Positions 12,411-25,400 of a stretch of DNA of 64,000 nt are shown here, piece by piece; the first letter of the stretch is position 1, and the number at the start of each line of letters is the position of its first letter. The position numbers and the translations under genes are program-made. Source of the DNA: Gavia stellata (Eukaryota; Chordata; Aves; Gaviiformes; Gaviidae); NCBI RefSeq assembly GCF_030936135.1, contig NC_082620.1:4712001-4776000 (forward strand), read 5' to 3'. The notes beneath the pieces are model-generated. The model had not been told where the DNA came from. It was given only the letters and a program-made list of their open reading frames with translations, and did not search any database.

Positions 12411-12560
12411 CTGCGCTGCTCGCCCGCGGCGGCCGGGCTCCCGGCGCGGCCCGGACCCGGCCCCGGCCCCGGCCCCGGCCCCGCTGCCGGCTGGGCGGGC
12501 GGCCCCGCCCCGGCCCGGCCCCGCGCGCCCAAGGCACCGTCTGCAAAGGGCCGCCCGCGC
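12411..12560 (-). other. PIK3CD: Probable noncoding first exon of PIK3CD
   Basis: The 3' border is the donor CAG|GTGAGC at 12411, the best donor in the island. The 5' end is not defined and 12560 is only a guess. The exon would include a GGGGCC-type hexamer tract (plus-strand positions about 12456-12483). Mammalian PIK3CD also has noncoding 5' exons far from the start codon. Confidence 0.45.
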
Positions 12561-12592
12561 CCCGGCGTCGGGCACCGTCTGCAAAGGGCCGC
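12533..12592. repeat. 22-bp direct repeat in the PIK3CD CpG island
   Basis: Two identical 22-bp copies (12533-12554 and 12571-12592), each starting GGCACCGTCTGC, start 38 bp apart. They lie next to the likely transcription start, so they may be a doubled promoter element. Confidence 0.85.
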
Positions 12593-15500
12593 GCGCCAGC
12601 GAGCGCGCACCGCCCACCCGCGACCCGGAGCGCCGGCGGCCACGCAGCGGCAAGTGCGCGTGGCCCAGCTGCAACCCTGCACGCCGGTAGCCGCGTCCCA
12701 CGCGCCAGTTCCCCTGCGCTGGGCAGCGGTGGGGGCGCGCAAGCAGCCGCGCACCCGAACCCGCAACCTGGTCCCGCAGCAGCCCTATTGCGCCGGGCTC
12801 CAGCGACCGCAGCTGCGGGTCGCAGAGCGGTTACCCCGCAGCAGGGACGTGGCACCGCGCTCCGGTAACGCAGCACTGCGCAGCAGTCACCCTCTGTCAC
12901 GCACAGGTCACTCGAGCTGTGCGCTGCCCACCAGTAACCCGTGCAGCACCGGCTCGCGCAGCCTGGCGTGCCTTTGGCATCTTCTTGTCCGTCTTCCGCA
13001 CAACAGGTAACGCAACGCGCCCAGGAGAAACCAACCCTGGCAGCCAAGCACGGAGAACGTCCAAAGCATTACGTGGCTGCCACCGTCCTGAGGCAGCGGA
13101 CACTGTGCGTCCAGCCGGGATGCGCTGCTGGGAACACCAGGCAGTAGCTCTGTTACTACCAGAGTTGAAGGACTAACTCCAGGACACGACATGGAAGGTA
13201 GGCCCTACATCCACGTGTACGCACAAAACTACTCACACAGGAGATTTTAAATGGTTTCGGATTCAGTCCTTCCCCGGAAAGGGCTCCTTTGACAACCTCA
13301 GTCACGCAGTTGTTCTTTCTTCATCGGGAGAAGTTTGGTGCAATAAGGACGGGGAGGACTCCAAATCCCAAAGGACAGTGAAGCGGTTCAGGAGACAAGA
13401 AATGCCTCCAAGGCAGGCAAGGTGCCCACGGGGCCCAGGCAGGAGCAGGGCAGCCATAGGTTGCAACGTGCCTGGTGTTCCACTAGCGCCTGCTCATCAT
13501 GGGAGCGAGAGGAACCAAGCACACCTTTATGTGCTGGATACCAAGGACATACAGGCTACCTACCCATTTTTTTTCTCCCCCAACCTGTTGTACAGGTCCG
13601 TTGGACGCAGGGGAAACCCACCCAGGCACCAAACCAAGGGCCCATCCCACCAGAGCCCCAAGGTGCCTCAAGGGTCGGCCACTTCTCAGACACCCCGTGG
13701 GGCTGCTGTCGCCCTTTTGCACAGAGCATCTCTCCGACTCGTCACGGGAAATTAGTGGTTCCAAAGCAGCAGCAGATGGGGATAAGAAATGTTCCCAGTG
13801 TTCAAAGACAATCACTCTCATCTGCCTCATTAAATTTTCAGCAGGAATTAGATAGCCAAAGACCATTTGCTCATTTGAAAAATCTCTCTCTTTTCACACA
13901 TCTCCTCTTGCTCTTGAGAAGTGCCCACTGTTCTTTGGGTCACGAATAATAAACAACTGCGAACCTGGATTTGTGCTTTTAATTATTTCACTCCCACACA
14001 TGGAAACATACAATCTTGGTATAGGACACGGCTAGTGTTAGTGCGTTGTCCCGACTGGTCCTGCAATTTTACAACTCCCAGAATCACCATTTTTCCTAAA
14101 GCTTCTACTGCTGGAGGCATGTGATTAAGGTATAAATTCATTTTTTTCCATGTTACAATCCAAGAAAAACTCATTATTCTTACAAACTGACTCATTTTTT
14201 TCCCTGAACATTACTAGTTGGCAAGACAAATATCTTACCATCAGTACAAAATGTGACTTGAAAAATTTGTTCTTCAACTCCATTTGAATCTACTATCACA
14301 TCTTAATGTGACCTTTTAAAGCTCAGAAACTGTCTATTTTAAATCATCGGCCCTGACATGTGTTGAAGATATTTTTAACAGACTGTTTACAGGAATTCTG
14401 GTTTCTGTTCTGCTATTTTTTTCCTTTTCAACAGCTTTTCTATTCATCATCTCCAAGTTTCACATATAGGACTGTACTGAACACTTATAGGACATTTGCC
14501 CACACGGCCTGTGAGAAATTGGACAAGAGAAACTGTAGGGAAGGGAAAAACGAACTGGAAGTCATAAAAATAGTTGTAACCTGCTAGATTAAAGATCCGA
14601 GACCTTCAGGAAGAACAGAAGGGAAAGGTCAGTTAGCTGTTTTCCCTCTGTGTTATTGAGAGCAAAACAGCGCTAACGGGTTTGAAGAAAACACCGCTAA
14701 GAAGGGCTAGTGGCATCCACGTGGCATTATTTCAAATGCACCCAATATTAGGCATGCGCTAGGCATGCCAGTTCAAAAAGACCATCTCCACACCATGCCA
14801 ATCTGGTACAAATTTACCCAGAGATGATGATAAAACTCTGAAAGCTTAATTTTGTATTCTCAGCTCTTAAGTTCTCTGGCCACACCGCGGGCATGTGCTC
14901 CATGCCACTTACTCTGCTGAATTTGCCAGAAACATGATTCCGTGCTCCTGCTTATCAGCCTCGTCCTGCTTGGTGAACGATGGAAACTGCAGCCTGGTAT
15001 TCACGACTGTCGCACCGTGGTCCAAGTTTTAGGCAGGACTCATTAGAAGAGCGCAGAGGAGAGAGGAATGGTCACTTTTTGGGTAATTGCAGGGGCTGAT
15101 CTCTGCCACAAGGACGTCGCAGCTCTGTCCCCAGTTAAGAGCCCTCCAATGATAACAAATAGGGTAAAGTGATGCAACTACTGCCTGACTCCAAGCTAAG
15201 CATCAGGCAAAGAAGAAAAATTGGTATCCAAGACTGATGTGGACATAGTTGTTGGATAACACAAACTGACTTTTCATTTAAAAAAAAAATTAGTATTTGC
15301 CATGCATAAACAAATGCACTTGAAAACAAGAAGGGGTATTCTCTCAGGCTGCATTATAAAGGACATGCACTGTGGACTACCCGGGGTTAACATAAAACTG
15401 CAGAGAAAGACAAACGGACAGAAGGAAAGGGATGACGAGTTTTCAGGCATTCTGCATGACACAACTGCTGGCTCGGGGTAGGAGTCTTGGCAGGATAAGG

Positions 15501-17479
15501 AGTGCCCAGAGCTCACAGGAGAGAGGGGAGACTCCCTGACGATGGGGATAGAAATCCCACGGTGCTTGGCTACGGTTAAGGGCTGCTGTCTATTATATAT
15601 TTACCAAAGCCGATCCTAAAGTCTGATTTTCTTTTCACCTTTTGGCTGTGCCTCAGTTACAATGACTACTCACATGAATACCTTCTTTTTATGTCCCTTT
15701 TCTTCAACAAAGACTTTTTTGAGCCCTTAGTCTTAATTACCAGTCTTCCATAGCTCCACCGCTTCTTTTTTCAGGTTGTTTCCTGCCTTTGGTGCTCCAG
15801 GTACACCGTTCTCACACATCTGCTTACCATCTCGGCATCCCTTTGCACAACGGACATGGTCGGAAACACTGGCTGTACAGCTCCTAACCATCTCCCTTCC
15901 AAATCCCTTCTCTACACCAATTTGCTGCATGAGAAATTTAGCCAACGTTCATAGCCTAGATGAGACAGCCGGTCAGCTTTTGGAGGAAAAAGGAACAGGG
16001 GAGAAAGAGGATGAGGATGACAACAAACAAGTAGTGTAATCACAGTGCCTTGGTATTTACAGGATCGCCTCGCAAGAACGCTTTCAACTGCCAGTGGGGC
16101 ACCTGGAGAGGAAAACACCATGCCTGCCCTCCTGGGTCCCCAACCACATAGAAGTTAGCAATTTTACTAGCTAGTAACATTTACGAAGCTGTATTCACCA
16201 CTTCTACAGACAAGGCTAGAAGTAGCCTCTCTTATCCTCCACGTACTGGGGTATGGGGTAAACAAACAAACAAATTAAAAAACCCACCAAACTCGCCACA
16301 TTTAATTGCACCACAAAGCAAACAGGAAGCCAGAGCAGTTTTAGGAGAGTTGAAACTATTTGCTCCATGTGGTTAACACTACCCAACAGGCGGGAAACCG
16401 CGTTTTTGCTTCAGCTATGCAGTAGGTCTGCAAATACGGCTGGTAGCTTGTTCTTATTTAAAAGTCAAAAGGGGTTTTTTTGGCAACAAGATCTGCAATA
16501 GGATTGCGGCCTTGTGAAGCGTACAGCGCTGATCCACGGCAGCTATCACAGAGGCGAGCGGCAGAGCTCATCTGTGTAAGTACAGCCACAGGATACATCC
16601 TTCGCCAAGAAATGCCTATGGCCAAACTAAACAGTACTTCAAGATTTGAGGGTCACTGTTTCTTTTTGCATCTTGCACAAAGGGTCCCTGTGCTATAGCA
16701 GTGTAGCATTATGCTACAGGCTTTTCATTCTTTTTTGGGATTCCTTTAAATTTCTTTAAATACATTTGGGGCCCCTAGGCTCTCTTGCAAGCAAACAACA
16801 TGCACACTGAAGGGAAGTTAGGATATTAGGTTAAACTCTGCTAAGTATTTTAAATGCACCTTACAGCCTCCAACTACTGTACACATTCATTTTCATATTT
16901 TGAACTTTCCAATTCTCCGTCTTCAAATAGCCAGAGCTGCCACAGATGATGAACTTCATAAACAGCTTAATACTGCTGTATTTTACAGATGTTTTTTCAA
17001 GTAGGACATAACGTAGAAGACTAGACCTTCATCACTTTGAAAATCAGTGCTAGTGCTCTAAGTAAACTGTTGACTAATCTAAACCAACTGCAGATCCAAA
17101 ACCTCCTAAACTTTTTTGAGGAAATTCAGATATGAATTCACCATTTTAATGTCGAGCCCCATACGATTATTCATACAGCAGCCAGCAGCGTGGTAGGATG
17201 TTAGCAATAACATGCACAAACTGCTCAACTAGCCAGAAGCATTATCAAAACAAACACTCATCCCAGGGAAACCAAGCTCTGATCTGGCATTGGGAGTGCG
17301 CCAGCACCAAGCTAATTTGACACAAACTCCTGTTTGACAGCACTACTTTTATACAGCCCTACTACTAATAAATAGTAAATGTTAGTATATTCAGAATACA
17401 TACACTTTCATTTGTACTGCTTAAAAAACTTAAATAGTACATACTGCTTACTCTGCATGCCCATACTTTTCCTCCTTTG

Positions 17480-17575
17480 TTCTTGACACGCAAAAAAACC
17501 AAGGCATGGAAATGAATTGGCCAAAAGTTACATAGGGGAATGGTGGCAAAATCAGATTAGATCTCTGGTGTCTTC
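17480..17575 (-). repeat. Possible decayed MIR-type SINE remnant
   Basis: The segment CCAAGGCATGGAAATGAATTGG, then CCAAAAGTTACATAGGGGAA, then TGGTGGCAAAATCAGATTAGATCTC, follows the reverse MIR order (ctgaggcacagagaggttaag, tgcccaaggtcacacag, tggcagagccgggattcgaac). Similarity is weak. Confidence 0.35.
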
Positions 17576-19504
17576 GCTAAAGGACTTACTAGGTTAATGT
17601 AAATTTAGTTGTAGAACATCTGTATATTCAGTGAGGAGAAGAAAAAAGAAGAAAAGTGGAGGAAATGGTGACTTAAAAAACCCAACTAGATCCAGAATAA
17701 TTCTAGCAGGTTGGGAGGTGACTGGGCAAAGGACAGCAAGTGCACTGGGACCCATGGCTGGTGGAAATGTAATGAGGCGATAGACAATGACCACCCAGGA
17801 AAGTGCTTCAAGGAAGACGATCCCACAGTTCCTGTGATAACGCTGGCTCCTGCCAGCGCCGAGGAAAAGAAGGAAGGAGGCCGTGAGGGCACAAAGGCAA
17901 CCTCCCTGGGCAGAGTGGCACAGCCAGGAAACACGGATTTGCTGCAGCCAGCGGCACGAGGATTACAGGGCGGTAGCCCCTGACACGGGTCTCTGGAGAG
18001 AACAGAAACTAGCAAAAGGCTGTGTTGAATAAAACCGAGAGGAGAAATTCACCACAACACCTTCTTAAAATGAAGACTAAAACTACCACCTCTCTCTCAA
18101 GAGGTCACTGTCACTCATCTCAGGTTCCACTTTCCCCCAGCTCAAGTTCCACAAAAATGGTATGTCCCCCGCTAAGGACAAGGCGGGGGACAAACACCAG
18201 GTGAGGTTATTTAGAGGAACAAAACCCAAAGGTTCACATTTACCAGCCTTACCCAGTATGGGTTGCATTAACCTGGGGGGACCACAGATACGGGAGCACC
18301 CAGCTTTTTGCTGCCCTGGGCTGACCACTTCCATGCACTGCTAACTTGTCACATCCCAAAGCACACATCCTTAGCCAACCCTGAAACAGATGCTGGTTTT
18401 CTCCTATTCTTCATCTACACTCAAGCAACCTTCCCAGGAGGAGGATATTTCTCTGAAGAAAAATGCGGCAGTTATTTCATAGCTTGGACTTTGGGACAGC
18501 TGAGGGCACAGTGCTTATAACATGAATTGTTTTTCTTTCAAGAACAAGGCCACAGTTTGCTTGTTGATATTGCCACAAGAGATATTTCAGAGAAGAAAAC
18601 CATGACAAAGCCTCAGCATGTTTTTCTCTTCCTTTACTGGATGTGCATTCAAACAAAAAAAGTGAGGTTTTTTTGTGAGTGAAATCTTTCCATGAGCTGT
18701 ATAGGAACTGGTGGTGAATTATTAGGGGGTGGGATTCAAGGACCTGAGCAGCCTGTTTGTTCAAAGAGCCTCTGAAATAGTGTCAAGCCTGGGACCCCTG
18801 AACGACAGAGAGAAGGGAGAATGATGACAAAGAAACTCAGCTCCCTTGCTGAAGGCCAGAATGGCGTACTTCAGTGTCCTTGCCCAGACAAAAATACTGT
18901 TTTATTTGTGTGACTAAGGATTTAAATGAAGGGTATTGCAGACTAGAGAACAATGCATTCCTCCATGATTTCCCCATAAATATTTGCAAAGGAAAAATAA
19001 GCAACAAGAACTGACCTGAGTTAGCTGCAGCAAGCAGCTGAGATTCCTGTCTTGATCATCAGCAACACCACAGGACTTCTGAAGAAGAAAAATCCCTGGA
19101 GGCAGTTCTCCTTAGGAGGTTATCAAAATGAACCAGGAGGCTTCATCTGATAGCTCCTTGGTTGTTTCTTCATCAGAATTTCAAAGTTACAACTTCTGCC
19201 CATGCCAAAGTGTTGCGTTAAGGAAAAAGCAAGTTCTCTTAATCGTTGGTGTTGCAAGCAGCACAACATCCCAGAGAACGGAGTGGAAGGTATTAGTCAA
19301 ATATTAGATGGGAGGAGATGCTACTGACCCAGTTCTGCAAGATACGTGAAGCTACAGCTATGCCAGGGATACACTTGGAGTTACTGACTGCAAAAACGTA
19401 AGACAAAATGGTTTGGGGAAAAAACACAAAACCAAACCGACACCAACGAAACCCCCCACCAAAATTACACACGCTGCTCCAAAAATCCAAGACTTAACGC
19501 TTTC

Positions 19505-19665
19505 AAGGACAGGACCTGGAGTAAGGTACTCACATTCTACTCCTCATACTGGCACTGATGCGGTGGCCTTTAATAAGTTGTGTCACCTGTTTCTCTGCGC
19601 GCAGAATACAGATAATATTACTTCCGTGTTTCACAGGGCATTTTGTGAAGCTTTGCTGCTCGTAC
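19505..19665 (+). repeat. Decayed MIR-type SINE remnant
   Basis: The words GTTGTGTCACCTG, TTTCTCTG, CAGATAATATTACTTCC and TTTCACAGGGCATTTTGTGAAG appear in MIR forward order, matching the conserved core through the CTCACAGGGTTGTTGTGAGG segment. Divergence is high. Confidence 0.5.
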
Positions 19666-20220
19666 AAGTCATTTGAGGCCTTTAACTGGTGGTGTGACAG
19701 AAGTTCAAAGCATCAGTGTCTCAACACAAAATATTGTTTACTTCTTTATCACTTCAAAATATAATTGCATACATGCACACAGCATTTTCCCACACACACA
19801 AGGAATGACTCTCAAAAAACTCACTTTTGTTGAAGGTGGTTTTTTGAAACAAAAAACAAAGAATGTCAAACACAAATGATCGGAAGCTACATCCCTTTTC
19901 TGACTATCGGTTCTTAGGAGGGACAAACAACTTTCCTCTCATTTTTTTCCAATACCATTTCTTGGGAGTACTTTTTTTTGCAGAAAGTGAGCGATCTATA
20001 AAACCACAAATTTCCATTATGACTTGTAACTGCCTGTTTAACTAAACCACGCTATTTAATCTTGAAATTACTGTTAGGGGATTCTGGATCCTTTTCTTTG
20101 CTACCAAAAGAAAAGCAGCACCCAGTGTTCCCACACTCAGAAGTACAGTTTAAGTTCACATGAGTGTTGGGTTCTCAAAAAATATAAAACTAGACCTCAG
20201 TGATAAAGTCAGAGCACTAA

Positions 20221-20234
20221 AAAAAAAAAAAAAA
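20221..20234. repeat. Poly-A run
   Basis: An uninterrupted run of about 14-15 A bases. No retrotransposon body was recognised upstream. Confidence 0.9.
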
Positions 20235-21244
20235 GTCCTTCATCCAGTTTGGGAATTTTAGGGGTCCTTATTAATTGTTTCCAGTAAGACCGGATCTTGC
20301 AAACTCCTGCGTGGGTGGCTGTCTGCACACTGAAGGCAGACAGATGCAGGTGCCTGCCTGCACTAAATATTTTGCACAAACTCATGAGTTTGTTATATTT
20401 GGGTGGGTTTTGTTTGTTTAGTTTTATTTGATGTTTAAAGTGTGTATTCCAAACTAAGCAACATTCAGAACCCAAACAAATACCCTCTCTGCATAAAAAC
20501 CAGAATATGTGTATCATGTTACAAAAATGAGGCAGATGCCAGTGACAAATGTTTTAAGAATTTTTTTTAGCAGCCACCTGAAAAATCACTTAAGAGTCAG
20601 AAATAAGTAGCAAAGGCCATTGCATGAGTCATTGATGACAACAAGGAGAAAAGGAATGTGAAGGGATTTTTTTTTTTTTCTTTTTTTTTCTAAAATGAGA
20701 GATGGCTTTGGCTGAAAGAAAATTATTTTTACTGTTACCGGAGTAAAACTTCCATTTTTGTGAACAGGGGAATTTCCACCTGAGACATATTAATGAAGAA
20801 TCATTTACATAGCTGGAGGTAAAACTACAGCTTTTACCCTGGGAACAGTGTTGAAGGAAAAACAAACTCTTTTCGGTAGCAGGAAAGTGCAAAACTTTTG
20901 CCCCCAAATTTTGGTCCAGAAATAGATAATGTTTGTTTTCATTAAGTCTTTAAAAATACTTACAAAGAAGAGAAGATGTATTTCACAGAAGCAAACTTTC
21001 CAGCCAGCCTAAACAGAACTAGGACTGGGAAACTGTACTGGACAAGTATTAACTACGTTAAGCACTTCGACTCTATGCTACAAGGGCGAGCGTGCCTCTC
21101 AAAATAAAATAAAACCTTTTACTGTTTATTATTACTGTATCATCATTTAAAATGTGGCAGCAGCCAGGATTTGAGTGAGGTTGGGTCTCCCCTCACATCA
21201 GCAGGATGCACTTAAGCAGCTAAATTGGCTGCCTCAAAGGATTT

Positions 21245-21365
21245 TTGCAGGTCTCACTCTGTCGCTTTCCATGACACTGGCCACGCCACAAACTCGCTGC
21301 CTTAGTTTCCCTTTCAGGACAGTGGGAACAGCAACATTTAGTATTGGATCACGTAAGAGGTTAGC
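21245..21365 (+). repeat. Possible decayed MIR-type SINE remnant
   Basis: The stretch with CTGCCTTAGTTTCCCTTTCAGGACAGTGGGAACAGCAA resembles the MIR core around ctgcctcagtttccccatctgtaaaatggg. The flanks match only weakly. Confidence 0.3.
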
Positions 21366-24300
21366 AGGTTTTTTTCTCCTGTCTTTATTGCTGGCTTTTC
21401 TACTACCCCCACAAAAAGGGGAAAAACAGAGAGCACCACAAACTAGCATAGTCTTTGAAATCAGTCACCTAAAACCAGAGAGATACCGCTGGGAAGGAGC
21501 CTTCGGGAAAGTTCTCCACCAGCCCAAAACCATCCACGCCAGTGCAGAGACCAGCAGTAAGTCACAGCGCGAGGGATAATTTTGGCCAGCCCTTGGGATG
21601 GGTCCCCTAGCACACGGTTTGGTCAGCACGGGCTGCTCAGCGCTAGGCTGGCATCCAGTAGCCTGCTACATTTTAATACAAGGGTAGGAATGGGCCTCTC
21701 CAGCAAACACCCCCAGGAATAAGCCTTCTTCCTATCAGAATGCTTAGGACTGGCATCGCCCCCCACACCCACGCTCTTACCCAGATAAATGGGACGCTTC
21801 CTACGGCAGACAGCAATCAGCCTTACACTGCCACGCTGGGCGGAGAGGTGCTGCCCATGAGCTCACACACGATGCACTACATGTACATATAAAATAAGAG
21901 GTGAACTACATGCAAAACAGCAAAGCAAGACGCACAGAAGGTGCATTTCAGATAGGCAGTGTATCTAAGCTATTGACAAAAACCCCAACTCACTCCCACA
22001 TGCATATCTTGTACCACATCCTTTTGGGTCAGCTGGAATTTTTATCATTGATAGTTGCAGCGTTTGCTTCTTTTCTCTGGGACTTGAGAGAAAAAAAAAA
22101 AAAAAGGCACATTCTTCCGCAAAAATTGTACGTCATTATGATTTGCAGACTGGGTTTTGCACATACAAGACATGCCACATCTTTCTGAGCATATGTTGTC
22201 CAGGTCCTCATCCCAACAGCTGCCTTTCGAAGCCAAAGCACTGCACTCCTGGCAGCTCACCTTCCCTCAACGCCCATGAAAAAGGGAAACAGATTTATTT
22301 ATCTATTCATTTTAAATCTTTTTCCTTCAAGTTTCCAGGAAGACCATGCTGCTCATTTGTCAGAGCTTATTTCAAGGAAAATACTTGAATATTTGAAAAT
22401 TAAGGGGGGGAAGAGTCCCACTCTTAACTGATGCTTTAGCTGAGTCTAGCAGATTAAATAAATCATCTACTCATTATACAGATAATAAAACTGTCCATAT
22501 TGGTAAACAACACTGAATATTCAGTTATCAATTGAATGATGGCAGTTTCCATGTGCAGACAGTCTTAGACTGCAAACTCTTCTAGTAAGCAGTTATCTTT
22601 GTACATTTTAGAGCCCTGAGTCATGAGGCTTCACCTAAGAGATTTTTCCATTTTAACAGAAGGAGAATGATAGAACACAAATTACGCCAGCTGACACACC
22701 TTTGCATATACAACTGCTCAGTCACTTGGTTGGAGAATCATAAAGATCTTAAACTGAATTTGATACAACTTTATTTCCACTAGGTCCTCAATAGCCAGCT
22801 TCTGTGTTAGTACGACAAGCACACAGCAACTCCCCCCCATTGCTTTTAAACAGGAAAAATTTTGGTCTTATCCAGACTGCCTGGAAGTTCCTTTTCTAAT
22901 TTGTCTCTGCTCTAAGCCTGTTCTGCACCATCACAAAGACCTTCAGTCCAGCTTTACCCTGACAGTAAGAGGAATAAATCATCAAACAAAAGCAGCCGTA
23001 AAGCACCTGCAGCCTGTGGTGCTGGTGGGGGCTCAGCAAGATGACAACTTTGTGTTGAGTTTCCTATTTTATTTCCTTGTTACCTGCAACAAGAAAAACC
23101 TCAATCTCTCATTTCCTTCCTCCTACCCACTTTCTGTTTAGTGTTTTGAGTGACTGGTGTGAATTAGCTACAGTCAAGAGCCAGATTTCCAATTTGCTCT
23201 TTTTCTAAAAGCCACAGGTAGAAAGACACAGAGCAAAGTCTCCTGGATAAAATGAGAGAATGACAGGGGTAAGGAGAGGACAGTAACAGACACACATAGT
23301 TAGCAGAGCTCCCAGGCAGCAAGAGGCATTGTGCTTGGACACCTACAGGGAGAAACCAGGGCCACACCGCTGTCAAAAAGGAGATGGATTGTGACACTGA
23401 GCTCATGCACAACTTTGGCAAGGCGATGCTTTCAGAATTAGGCTTGGAAATTTAATGAAAAAATTTAGTGAAATCTGTGCAGCCTCTTTTCACAAGCATC
23501 AGCTCCGTAGGCATGTGCTATTATGTACAGCATGGCAATATTGCCAAAGCACATTGCCAAGCCACACTGCTTTGTGTGACTTGGAGAACAAAACGATCTG
23601 GAGTTCCCACTGGAGATACCAAGAAACACAGAAACCACTTGAAGACATAGACCAAATACAGCCATTTGCTAGGGTACTGCAGGAGGGGATGTAGCTTGTT
23701 TCCAATGACCTGACCATAAAACCCTAATTCTGGAAAGAAAAGTTTTGAGAGAATTAGCAACAAGAAACAAGACACCACAAAAGGGAACTGTTCCATTTAC
23801 ATTAGTGTCAGCAAAGAGCCTCTCTTTACCATCCCATTTCCAACTGCTATATTCTCAGCCAAAGAGCTGCACTCTCACGATGGGGAACAGCAGGAAACTT
23901 CGCTTGCTTTGCTCTGAGAGCTCAGAGATGCCAGGTCTTGATGTAGATGCGTTGCAGGAAAAGCACTGGCTTCAACACTGTCCAGAGAGCTTACGGGCAC
24001 TGAACTGCCTGTAGCATGAAGCCTGCCATGCTCTGCAAGCTGGGCAATCCCTGCGTTGTCACTACAGTGCAGACACACCTGGCTTGCAAAATTGCAAACT
24101 GTATCAGCAACTGCCTCAGGCTATGCAGGCTGGTGAAGGGGGGCACGAAAGTAAAACATGACTGACAATGCTTCTTGTTGTGGTTATCTACTTGCTAGGT
24201 GTGTGGTTCACCAGTCAGATGCCCAACAGGTTAACCAGCCTCCCGCAGACATATAGTGCGGCACCCCAATGAACCCCTAATGGCAGCATTTCCTGCCTGC

Positions 24301-25363
24301 TTCTTTGGTGACCACCCACCTGCTCATCCGTCAGGTTCCTTTGGGACGCTCTAGGGAGCCAAAATGCTCACTCGATGCTCTAAAGGAAAGTTTGCAAAGA
24401 AAAGGGGCCTTTAAAGACATTTCCTCCCCACCCCTAAAAGCCCCCAACAAAAATATGCCTAGCTACTACACATGTGATTCCTTCTGTGGCAAAAGCAAAA
24501 GAAATTCACAAGCCCTTTGACACTAAGAATATATCCTTCCTCCTCCTCAGACTTCTCCTTTTACAGAAGCATTTCTCTTTTTGTGCCATTTCCCAGCCTG
24601 TCCCACTTGTCTCTCTTACTAGCTCCCACCCTGGAGCCAGATGAATGCCCTCTCAAAACACAGCGCTCCTGATGATTCCATATGGGCTTTTAATGTCATG
24701 CCATTACAACCCGGGCCACAGCGCCCACTTAAAGACCACTCAGTGCTAACAGGTCATGCCCTGACGACTCTTCCGTGCACATTATTTATTTACCATCCTT
24801 CTCTTCCTTCAGTGCTTCACTGATTGCTGCTGCCTATTCCCGTGCACTCTGCTTGTGCATTCCCTGTGTTGGGAGGTTATATGCAGCAGCGGGGGAACGG
24901 AGGCTAGCACTACTTTCTGTTCCTGAAACACCAGTCTATTCCCTGCAGTCACATAAATATCCACATAGTGAACTTGAAGTTTGGAGTAGCTCCCTCAGAT
25001 CAGCAAATCACAAAAACCAAACCAACCAACCCCTCAAAACCCACACCTGATCTTTTTTTCACTGCTGAATCAGAACCAGCAAAAGCCCAGAGAGATTTGA
25101 AATATATTTTGCCAAGAGGAGAGATGCAGAAGTACACACATCTGATCTCATTTACCAGAATGGCTGAGCTCTTGCCCCCCATGGCTCCTGTCTTTACTGC
25201 ACCTTTATCTTCCCTTATCTCTGGACACCACCAGCATGCTTGGTGGTAACAGATTACTTGGCACTGGGAACTGCTCAATCCAAAGCATCACAGCATTTCT
25301 CTCCACCACTCCTCTTCCTGAACCTCTTCTATGGGGTCCAGCTGACCAGAGGGAAGGCAGTTG

Positions 25364-25400
25364 AAAATCTACTCAATTCACAAAATCTACTCAATTCACA
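25364..25400. repeat. Tandem duplication of an 18-bp unit
   Basis: Two perfect adjacent copies of AAAATCTACTCAATTCAC. It is noncoding and appears recent. Confidence 0.85.

Larger units (their letters stand above)
11900..13110 (-). promoter_or_regulatory. PIK3CD: CpG island, probable PIK3CD promoter
   Basis: Dense CpG and GC boxes, strongest between about 12240 and 12960, stand out from AT-richer flanks. No TATA box is obvious. The only strong minus-strand signal inside is the donor GCGCAG|GTGAGCG at 12411/12410, which fits a noncoding first exon splicing to the acceptor at 3841. The start of transcription is probably somewhere between about 12450 and 12700. The open frames of up to 314 codons here come from GC-biased composition and carry no domain. 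Confidence 0.7.

Noticed and set aside
12103-13047. 314-codon minus-strand frame in the PIK3CD CpG island
   Set aside because: Long frames are expected at this GC content. The translation is low-complexity Ala/Gly/Arg, and a good splice donor lies inside it.
13422-13949. 175-codon plus-strand frame next to the PIK3CD island
   Set aside because: Three frames are open over the same stretch. The protein is of mixed composition without a domain.
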